Assembly: GCA_964035545.1 (NCBI GenBank)
Contig: OZ037767.1
Location: 12,693,081-12,757,080 of the forward strand
Direction: 5' to 3'
Length of the DNA: 64,000 nucleotides
Source of the DNA: Bugula neritina
Taxonomy: Eukaryota > Bryozoa > Gymnolaemata > Cheilostomatida > Bugulidae
Under the pieces are notes generated by a model. It made no database searches. It saw only the letters and a program-made list of their open reading frames with translations, and was not told where the DNA came from. Positions 27,770 through 38,300 of the stretch are shown here, piece by piece. How positions within the stretch are numbered: position 1 is the stretch's first letter; each line of letters begins with the position of its first letter. The position numbers were made by a program, and so were the translations under genes.

Positions 27770-28794
27770 GATGTGACTTGATGAGGTATTAACATGAACT
27801 GGACCTTTGGTTGAGCTGGACAACTATTTTCCTATAAACAAAATAATGCATTTAAATTTACTATCATGTGTTATGTCTCATTTATAAAAAAAGATTAGAA
27901 AATTAAAAATGCAAAAATATACTTATTGTAATAAATTTCAATGGAAGATTTTAAACCTTTTGAAAAAAATGCAACAACATGATTTTGTACAAATATAATA
28001 ATTGCCAGATGTGACTTTTGGTGAGCTTATTGATAAATTAATAAAACCCATATGTACTACTTCATCTTTTGTGTAAAGTCAACATAGTTAAGAAATGTAA
28101 ATATTCTATCTTCTACATTTGCAGACTTTTTTCTACAATCTAGTTGACCAAGTAAGAAACATACCAAAATGACAATTACAAAAATGTCAATATTATTGAA
28201 ATAAAGTGAAACCAGAAGAGTAGCTTATGATTTAATATTAAATATTAACAAAGAACTTAGTCACAAGCTGATCCAATATACCCTTTGAAATTGCATAGCT
28301 GCATCGTGATGATATTTTTATTTTGAAACCCTGCAAACTAAAGTACATGCCATAGTAGCAGACCAACTGACAAGTGCGGTTAGTCATGACTAAAATATTA
28401 CAAAGCATAAAGGGCAGCAACAAACCAGATGTAATTGAAACTCTAATGTTAACCTAAAACATTGGAAGACTTTTTTCATCAATTTTTTATACAACCATGA
28501 AGAACTAAATTGATTCAGCCCCAAATACAAAGCAACCGTTTTTATTGCAGTATGATGCATAAAACCAGCACAGTTACTTAATTTAATATAAAAAAATCTT
28601 CAGCTGTGATCAATAACATTTTTGTTTATTTAGTCCATAAGTTCAAGTAGCAATCATCAATAAAAAAGACATAATTTTTCATTAGTTTCACTTCAAGCTA
28701 CATACTTCTTATAGTTAAAGTTGAACTAGTCAGTTTGAATGTTAAAAACTTTCCGTTTTAACAGTCGATGTTGGTACACAATTCAGTTTGAAGT
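27770..28794. other. Upstream flank of NPHP1, no other gene seen
   Basis: The first exon's 5' UTR continues at least to about 27823 on the minus strand. A frame without an ATG extends upstream of the chosen start; the first ATG (27769) is used because it opens the coiled coil. Beyond that the DNA is AT-rich with no clear TATA box and no exon. Confidence 0.4.
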
Positions 28795-29247
28795 TGTTAC
28801 GTAATTATAATAGACGGCAGCTCCAAGCTGCCTTCGTGACCTCCAACCACTCCTGCGTCACACCAAGCGCCACCTCGACGTGCCCTACGCAAGCCAACGC
28901 AGTTTGGCTCCCCAAACTGCCCAGCAGTACACACTGACGACTACTCTAGTAGCCCTTACCAGTACTACCTACTTCACTGGTAGGCAACTAAACTGAAAAC
29001 TAAAATAAGAAAGACTAACAATAACTAAACTATTAATCTACACAAAGAAATAACTACCTACAAACAATACTAATTAAATATAACAATATAACTATTCTAA
29101 TAAATGACAAGACAGAATAATAATAATATGGCAGACCACACGTCCTTCACTGAGCAATAGCAATTTTGAAGTGGCCGTGAGTCATGCAACTTAGCTGCTC
29201 GACCAGAATACGTAACTGGCGTGGTCGGTCTGAAAAGATAACTCACA
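28795..29247 (-). repeat. 3' LTR of the decayed element
   Basis: Reading the minus strand, it starts TGTGAGTTATC directly after a purine tract (AAGCTGGGGGAGA) and ends ATTACGTAACA, giving TG...CA ends and 453 bp. No partner LTR is in the window, so the far boundary is inferred from the TG/CA rule. It contains an AATAAA-free, CT-rich body and GCAGCTTGGAG/CTCCAAGCTGC-type inverted phrases. Confidence 0.6.
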
Positions 29248-29339
29248 TCTCCCCCAGCTTCTCATGAAGCTCAAATAAACCTGTATGACTAACAATCATA
29301 GTCTGAGAAATAAACAGGTTGTCGCCTCACTTGTTCCAG

Positions 29340-31290
29340 TTAAACCGGCAGCTGCTCTGCTGCCACCTCAAGTTGGTCTACTGCACGGTGTTCTCCAACA
29401 CCAACCGGCTGTGTGCCAACAGCCTCAAGACGCTCAATCCCACCCGCGTCGAGTCTTTTATCTAGCTGAAGTGTCTCTTCAACATTACGACCAATCAGGT
29501 CAGTTACAGCGTCTTCTGGGATCTGAGCCAATGACGGTCCTGAAACGAGATCGTCCTGACCAGCTGAGTCATGACGCAAAATCTTGGGTTCATACCAACT
29601 GCGCTCTCGGCTCCCTTCATAGCGACGTGTTCTTACATCTCTCACATGCCGAGGCACACCATTCACACAGACTGTGTGCTTCGATGTGATGCCAGTGATC
29701 TGCCCAAGAGCCCACCGCTTTGTGTGAGAAGCTGGGGCTGGTTTCACCCAAACATGATCACCAACCGCGAAACTACTTTCGCCTGATACGTCAACCTCCT
29801 GCGTATTAACATTGAAAGGCACTCACCACGAGTACCGGAACAAGACATTGGAGAGAACGGAGCTCTCATCAACATCTTTGCGAAGTGTACCATCATACCG
29901 AAATGTTGCCTCTTCCGGAGTGATGACTCTTCTTTCCGCAATCCTCTTGATTGTCCTGTGGTTTCTCTCTACAATCCCATTGCCGCTCGGGGCGTAAGCA
30001 GCTCGGAATCGAAGAGATATTCCTCACTCATCAGCAAACTGCTCTACTGCTGCTGACCTAAACGCCATAAAGTTGTCCATGAGGAACTCGTAGCATGGCC
30101 CTCGCTCAACAACACTTCGCAGTTGAGCAACAATGTTATCTGCAGACTCGGTCTGCAGTCGTCATCATATAGCAAAATTCGATGGGCCACAATCCACCAT
30201 TGACAAAAAGAGCCGATCCTCGTAGTGAGTCACATCGATGGCAACCCTGTGCCAGTTGCCTTCTACGAACAAGCTTCCGGTCGGCACAAAGTTTAAAGAT
30301 CGCAAGGCCGGATATATCCTCTGACAAGCCTCGCACCCAGCTAGCTTAGACTTTACCTGCTCTCGAGACAGATCTCCACAAATTTGCCTAGCAAGGTATA
30401 GAGTTCAATCAATGCCCAGGTGATGGGGCAAATGTGCTGCCCAAACTGCATCCCCGATACTTTCACCAGTGGCCAGTGCTGCAGTCACATTTGCACCAAG
30501 ACTCCCCGTCTTTCAATGCTCGAGCCACCGCTTGGGAAGCCTGGTCATGCAGTCTGCCTTGTTCTCAGCAGTCGACACATATCGCACTGACACATTAAGA
30601 CCTAACTCCGAGATAGTGTCTCGGATCACGCCCAGCCGGCGCTTCACCAATATCTCTGCAGTGCCTTTTATTTTGACATGACTGCGTGCATCGATGGCGT
30701 TACCTACCCAGCTGACGACCGTAAGTGAGTCAACAGCCAACGTGAAGGATTTGAAGCCCCATGCGATGGCCAGGTAAATTCCCCTTGCGACAGCTTCTAG
30801 CTCGGCAACATTGATGTGAGAGTAGTCCGCCTCTTTACGAAGCCAGGACGTGTCTTCCACAACACTCCCGCCCACATTAAGTACCACTCCAATGACAAGG
30901 GAGCTAGCATCGGTCCAAACAGTGACCGGATTGCCAGAATCCACACACCAAGGACCCCGAACTAGGTCTTCACTTTGAGCTTTGGCTAAAAGCTCTTTTG
31001 CCAGCATGCTGAGCGTTTCCCCAACAGGTGAATGCCAAGCTACGCCACAATCCAGGCGCTTGAGAAAACTGCACTGCAATCACAACCATCTAGCAACTGG
31101 GTAGTGACCGACCAATCGACCGCACAAGGAGAATAGTTCTCGCTTAGTTAGCCTAACAAAGTCGGCGCTGATGTCAGTCAAAGGCATGGTCCTCAACATT
31201 TGTAGAGCCCCGTGGCTATTCTGCTTTAGGGCAATTCCTAGCAGACGACCACCATTCAGGCCAAACAGCTCCTTCGCCTCGAGTCCATAG
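29340..31290 (-). pseudogene. RT end, RNase H and integrase of the decayed element
   Basis: From the 5' side: an RT connection region (LFSLCGRLVGHYPVARWL then a stop), RNase H with WTDASS, AELEAVARG, AVDSLTVVSWV and ENKADCMTR (catalytic D, E, D and D all present), then an integrase. The integrase has a CEACQ zinc-binding remnant, AIDVTHYEDR (first D), MDN (second D) and APSGNGIVERNHRTIK (E). A basic tail follows with a VGDHVWVKP...RWALGQI module. Stops interrupt it near 31086, 30410, 30160 and 30030. The domain order RT-RH-INT is conventional. I could not place it in a named clade. Confidence 0.8.
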
Positions 31291-32301
31291 TGCCACTAAG
31301 ACTATGAATATGATTTACTTTTAAGAATATCAATATCAGGCTGACTATGAGCATTATGATTATTATAAACCTAAAGTTAAAGTAATTTTTATTTAACACT
31401 AGCAACAATACTAACAGTATCACTACCAATATAACACTCGTAGTATGACTATGAGTATGAGTATCAGTATGACTATGAGTATGAGTATCAGTGAGTATGA
31501 CATTGAAACTCACATTGTGATTGAGTTTGACATCAAAAGACTACGATTGATGATTGACTAACACACTACTATGAGAGTTGAATGTAAGCTGCACTTTGAT
31601 AAAGTACTTAAAAAAACTTAAAAATAGCATGATATTAAACAAACAGTTTATACTAACTGAGTTTTTCTAATTGGTAATTTTTGCCAGTGTGCTACCAATT
31701 TGAAGACATCGTGATCGTAAACGTTTACAGTGAGTATCTAAAGAAGCCGTGTACTACCACGATACTAATATTGTTATTCATTCGGTAATTAAAAAGAGTT
31801 ATTTTCTCTTATTAGCATTCTCTTTTAAAATCATCAGTATAATTATATGAAAACTTGAGTTTATATTTAAAAAAATTATATTTGTAACACGATTCAAAAA
31901 TACAATTTGCAAAACATTCAACTACATCACATCCATGCATTCTAATATTACTAATTTATTAAAGCCCTAAGATTATAATATTACATAAATATAAGAGTAA
32001 TATTACAATAGCTCAATTGCGTTTTGAAACAAGGAGTTATCTTTTCCTCAAGAATTTTATTGAAGCAGATGTTGTGCAGCTGCGTGTAGTTTGAGGTTCC
32101 AGCTTTAATAGAAGTTTTCTAATGTTGTCCTATTTCTTCGAATGATTATTTAGTACCACGGGCTATCACATTAGTCAACCGGCGAGCTTCTCTTGAAAAC
32201 GGTGTCTGGTGTTGGGGCTCTAATCAACTGCTACCAGCTAGTAATAGTAATAGAAAAGTTTGAGTTTACATCTATAATAATATTTTATATTAAAATCAAC
32301 C
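31291..32301. other. Upstream flank of COX7A2L
   Basis: Contains a small GAGTATGA/GACTATGA tandem run (31430-31500) and AT-rich DNA. The COX7A2L promoter should lie just upstream of 32302 but no definite TATA box was found. Confidence 0.4.
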
Positions 32302-35300
32302 ATGCCTCTAAATTATCGCATGGATCGACTTTCTGGCAGAATTGTTGGATCTAGCTCCAAATCAGCTTATAGTCCTAAGGTAAGTTCAACTTGAACTTGA
32401 AGAATAAAAACTGAAATAAAGAATAAAAAATCAAAATCAAAATGATTCAATCAAATTTAACTTCAACTTTGGTCTTTAGGTTTTACTTCCAGTTTGACTT
32501 TGAACTTCAGTTATTTTTAGGTTGAAGTGAAGCAAAGTCGTTTAACTTATTGAATAACTGAGTTATTCAGTTATGCCTATGAGATAATGATTATCAATAA
32601 CAGACAATATCATAATTATTAATATTAAATAATATTATTATATAATATTAATTTAAATTATAATGCTAATACTAATATTAATACTAATTGTAAATGTAAT
32701 ACTAATAGTAATACTAATAGTAATGTTAATAGTAATAGTATTGTAATGGATTTTCACCCTCTTTTAGTTTCGAAATAACAGCGTGCAACAGTATATTATA
32801 AATACTGTTGCGTATCATTCTTAATTCTGTAATTATAGTTAAGTAAGTTAGCTTGCTAATGCCTAAGTATGGTAATTACTGTTAAAGCTCAACATAATGT
32901 AATTTTACTGAAATACGCATTCTGAAGTTATGTAATATTTCTTGTACTAATGTTGCGTATCAATTTTTATGCTGTAATTGTGTAGTAGATTTTTGCATGT
33001 ACTTGTTTCCGGTTCCGAGATCGGCATTTCGGTTTTCCGAAATGCCGAAAATCGGCATTTCGGGCTACCGAAAGCCCGAAATGCCGATTTTCGGTATTTC
33101 GGGCCTCCGATCTCGGCAACAATGAAAAAGCACTGTATCTTGTTGTATATAAAAGCCAGCAAGCTCCAGTGTAGTTCAGTCTACTACTGGAGCTCACTGG
33201 CAGAGGACCTTCACTATTATATATAATTCGACTAAATAAAGATTTCTTCAACTATACAATACATCTTGTTCTCTTTAACAAAGAGTATGTTCAGGCACTA
33301 GTTCTATTCAACCCACAAAAATATCACAGTATTACTATTAGTATTACAGTATTACTATTAGTATTACAGTATTACTATTAGTATTACAGTATTACTATTA
33401 CTATGGTTATTACTATTAGTGATACTATTACATTTACTGTATTAGATTACTAAAATTAATATTGTAGTAGTAACACTAACTGTAATAATATTTATATTCA
33501 GTTTATATACTTATAGTTTATTATTTAGTAATACTATTAATACTAGTATTACTATTAGTATTACTATTAGTAATACAAATTATAAGTATAATACTAAGTA
33601 TTACATTACTAACACATTGCTGCTTGCATATTATATTTATCTTATGGGTTATTGTCATGTATGATATTAATATATGATTATTCAATATTGATATATTAAT
33701 ATAATAATGTTGAATTTGATTTTGATAATAATACTATTAGTAATACTAATACTAAATATAATACTAATACTGTAATGGTATACTGATAGGAATACTTGTA
33801 TTATTAGTAATACTATTACTTGTACTAGTACTAATAGTAATAGTAATGCAGTAATACTACTAGTACTAGTATTACTACTAGTAGAGTACTCCTACTAGTA
33901 CTACTACTAGTATTCGTTAGTTTCATTATGATTATCATTATGATGACCATGATGATTATCAAATTCAACATCATGATAATTTATAACAAGTTTATAATAA
34001 TTCATATAATATTAACAGTAATGACTAAAAATATTACCATGATTTATTACATTTACTATATTTATCAGTTTATAGTAATGTCACAAATTCTGAGTGTACA
34101 TATATCTATAGACCTACCAGGTTTTTCCTAATGATTATACAGGAATGTTCATAAATATTCTAGACTAATCAAAGAGATGGGTCATTGTTCATTGTTACTG
34201 TTTTGGTTAGTCATGTTAACTACTGCCCAGCAATGTAAACAAGGTATTGCGCAATAATTGCGAAATAACCATGGAAATTCCAATGTTTTGTTTTGTTTTG
34301 ATTTTCTATAAATAGTATTGGCATGTGGGGAATGTTTTCTACTAGAATCTTCTGTACTGGAATGCTTGAGAATATTCTAGAGCTTTTTGTTTACTATAAA
34401 TACTGAGGCAGTTGTGTTTACAGTTCAGTTCATTCTCGCAGTTCCTTTTTATAAGTTCATTCTCGGAGTTCCTTTTTATAAGTTCATTCTCGGAGTTCAT
34501 TCTCGCAGTTCATTCTTGGAGTTCATTTTTATAAGTTCATCTGTGCATGTCTTACTAGAGAAATAAAGTCTACTCTATTTACTCTCAACTGGATTAGCAA
34601 GCTGTATGCTACTTGTCTCTATACTTCTGACTACCAGACTTTTCGAACTCGTCACACTGCTACCAACAGTTTTGTGACAATTGGGGGCTGCTCCGGGAAG
34701 TCTCAGTCGCACACAGGGAAGTTATTAGTTATAACGTGAGTATACACAGGATTAATTAACAGTTGTTGAGACATTATGGCGTTGTTGGAGAGAGTGACAC
34801 AGATGGGTAAAGATCTTGGACTGGTGAATGACAAGCTCGTAGCTTTTGTTGAAAAGAACCTACCCATTGTTGCTGCACAAGAAGAAAAAGAAAAGGACCG
34901 AGAGGAAAAAGAAAAGGACCGAGAAGAGCGTAGATTAGAGCGTGAGGCAGAAAAGATAAGGCAAGAAAATGAGAAAGCCTTAATGGAGATGAAGATAAAA
35001 GCTGATCAGGAGGCAATGGCACTCAAGGTTAAAGCTGATCAGGAGGCAGAAGAGAGAAGACAACGGCATGAATTAAATATGGAAAAGCTGAAAGCTGACA
35101 CAAGTTTGGAGCACTCAAGACATGAGAGCACCAGGTTAGAAATAGCTAACAAACCAAAACCAAAAATACCATTCTTTGATGAGAAGGTGGACGAAATGGA
35201 TAGCTATTTAGAGCGGTTCGAGTGGGTTGCCGAAGGATGTAACTGGGACAAGGGAGATTGGCCCTACCATCTCAGTCAGTACCTAAGGGGTACAGCAACA

Positions 35301-38300
35301 GAAGCTTACATCCGGTTGTCACCTACCGATCGTAGAGATTATAAAAAAGTCAAAGAAGCCTTATTGGAGCGCTTTAACTTGACTCAAGAGGGCTACAGAA
35401 AAAAGCTCAGAGAGGCAGAAGCTTACGAGGATGAAACTCCTTCCCAACTATTCACTAGGATAGAAAGTTATGTGCACAAGTGGGTAGAACTTTCAGGGGG
35501 CATGGACATAGCCAAACTAGTGGCGACTGAACAATTTATATCATCATGCCCAGACGACCTAGCTGTGCATTTAAAGCAAAGTTCCTACAACAGCAGTGAG
35601 GATATGTGTGATGCAGCGTCACTGTTTTTGCACGCCCGTGGAAGAAAACTAGCAAAGACTAAGAAAACTAATATAAAAAGGATGGAAAACACACCCACCG
35701 GTAGCATGAATGCTGAACAAGGAAGTAAAAGTGAGGGTGCATGTTTCATCTGCAAAGATAAGTCACACATTGCTCGTAATTGCCCACGGCGAGGGAAGAA
35801 GTACTGTTCACATTGCAAGATTAACAACCACAATACTTCCGACTGCAGAAAGTATGGTGGGAGGTCAGTGCATGCTGCTGCTGCAATAGCGACTACTCAG
35901 AATAAGACTGTGGTCACAGATCCAGGAATCTCATCTAAAGGGGAAGAACCTACGGAAATCACAGTTAATGGTAAAAAGTTTGTCAACGCTGCTGTCTGCA
36001 AGAATGGACCTAAATTCAAAGATGGGGGCACAGCAATATTTGATGCGGAAGTCAATGGCCAACGAGCTACTGTAATGCGCGACACCGGCTGTGGTTGCAT
36101 TGTAGTCAATGCAAAGTATGTGCAACCTCAACATTTAACTGGAGAATCAGTTTATCTGAATATGGCTGATGCAAGTGTTAGAGAGGCTCAGTGGGCACTT
36201 ATCTCAGTGCGCTCACCATTTTACAATGGTGTCGTCAAAGCTGCAGTAATGGACAAGACGATTTGTGACCTGCTCATTGGGAATGTGGATGGAGCGAGAT
36301 CAGCTGACCAGCCACTGGAAAACTGGAAGGACTGCGCCGTAACCACAAGAGCTCAGGCTGTCAAGGAAAAGTCAGGAGACAAACCACTGAAGATTGATTC
36401 AAATACTAACCCATTAAGTATAGGGAAAGATGAAATAGCCAGATTGCAGAGGGATGACCCCACATTGGAACGTTTCTTTTATGCAAAAGAAGTGAAGGAG
36501 AAAAAGGGATGCACCACTAGGTTTGTGGTGAGGAATAAGATTCTGTACCGTGAGTACACCGACTCGAAGTCTGTCAGTGTAAAACCTGTTAAACAACTCA
36601 TGGTACCCAGTTCTCTGAGGAAGGAAGTTCTACAGAAAGCTCATGACTGCATAATGAGCGGACACCTAGGAGTAAAGAAAACCACTGATAGAGTGCTTTC
36701 CAACTTCTTCTGGCCAGGACTAAACGGAGATGTCGTACGTTTCTGTCAATCATGTGACATTTGCCAGAAGACGGTGAAAAAAGGCTCAGTCATGAAAGTT
36801 CCAGTACAGGAAACACCACTAATTGACACCCCATTCAAGAGATGTGCGATAGACCTAGTCGGACCAATTAACCCTCCAAGTGAGAGAGGACACCGCTACA
36901 TCCTAACTTTAGTTGACTATGCTACAAGATACCCTGAAGCTACACCATTGAAGAACATTGACTCAGCTACTGTAGCTGAAGCGCTGCTTGACATATACAG
37001 TCGTGTTGGGATACCAGAGGAGGTGATAAGCGATCAAGGAACTCAATTCATCTCGGACTACATGAAAGAGTTTACCAGATTACTTGACATGCGACAACTT
37101 CCTACTTCACCATACCATGCAATGGCCAATGGACTTGTGGAAAAGTTCAACGGAACCCTCAAGAGTATGTTAAAAAAGTTGTGTGCTAAAGAGCCAAGAC
37201 AGTGGCATCGGTTCATCAATGCAGCTCTATTTGCATATAGAGAAGTCCCACAGGAATCAACAGGCTTCGCCCCATTCGAGTTACTCTATGGAAGAACTGT
37301 GCGTGGACCAATGTACATCCTGCGACAACTTTGGACAAAAGAAGACACTGCCGATGAAGTCAAGACCTGCTATCAACATGTTTTTGAATTGAGAGAGCGT
37401 TTAGATGACATGATGGAAATGGCACTAGCTTCGCTAAAAGACAGTCAAAAAAGATACAAACACTATTTTGACAAGAAAGCTAAGCAGAGAGACTTCAAAT
37501 CTGGTGACAAAGTGCTCATTCTTCTACCTACGGATGGAAATAAATTGCTGATGCATTGGCAAGGACCATTCAATATTGAGGAGAAAGTCAGACTGAATGA
37601 CTACATTATCAACATTAGAGGCAAGAGGAGAACATACCATGCCAACATGCTGAAGAAATATTTTGAGCGGGAGACGCCTACCGACTCTATGACTGGAGCT
37701 GTGAGGACTCTAGATGCTGCTGGTGCTGGAATTATTGATCACGATAAGGAAAGAGAAGAATGCCAAAATGATTTGTTGGATCTGTACAGTAAGAAACAGC
37801 AGAGTGATGAGATGGGCTATGTATTTACAGAACTTCAGAATCAAGGTGGAGTCAATCAAAGGAAAGGACAATGTTGGAGCTGATTATCTAAGCCGAATTG
37901 ACTCAGAATTTTAAGTAGTTAGGAGAAATGATCAAGATAATTTCTCTTAGAATGGGGGGTTGTCACAAATTCTGAGTGTACATATATCTATAGACCTACC
38001 AGGTTTTTCCTAATGATTATACAGGAATGTTCATAAATATTCTAGACTAATCAAAGAGATGGGTCATTGTTCATTGTTACTGTTTTGGTTAGTCATGTTA
38101 ACTACTGCCCAGCAATGTAAACAAGGTATTGCGCAATAATTGCGAAATAACCATGGAAATTCCAATGTTTTGTTTTGTTTTGATTTTCTATAAATAGTAT
38201 TGGCATGTGGGGAATGTTTTCTACTAGAATCTTCTGTACTGGAATGCTTGAGAATATTCTAGAGCTTTTTGTTTACTATAAATACTGAGGCAGTTGTGTT

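Larger units (their letters stand above)
28795..31290 (-). mobile_element. Decayed, 5'-truncated LTR retrotransposon
   Basis: This stretch is much richer in GC than its surroundings. From 31290 downward it holds the end of a reverse transcriptase, RNase H, integrase, a C-terminal tail, a purine tract (29248-29260) and a 453-bp LTR. The left part of pol, gag and the 5' LTR are missing; the break is at about 31290, next to AT-rich microsatellite-like DNA. Several in-frame stops make it non-functional. Confidence 0.85.
34079..34679 (+). repeat. 5' LTR
   Basis: 601 bp, TGTCACAAATTC to TTTTGTGACA, with the short inverted ends TGTCAC/GTGACA. It includes three related GTTCATTCTCGGAGTTC-type direct repeats (about 34430-34530). 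Same length as the 3' LTR with no difference seen. Confidence 0.95.

Noticed and set aside
28795-33258. The two 453-bp LTR-like blocks as the pair of one element
   Set aside because: Equal length is a coincidence: the start and end sequences differ and they lie in opposite orientation.
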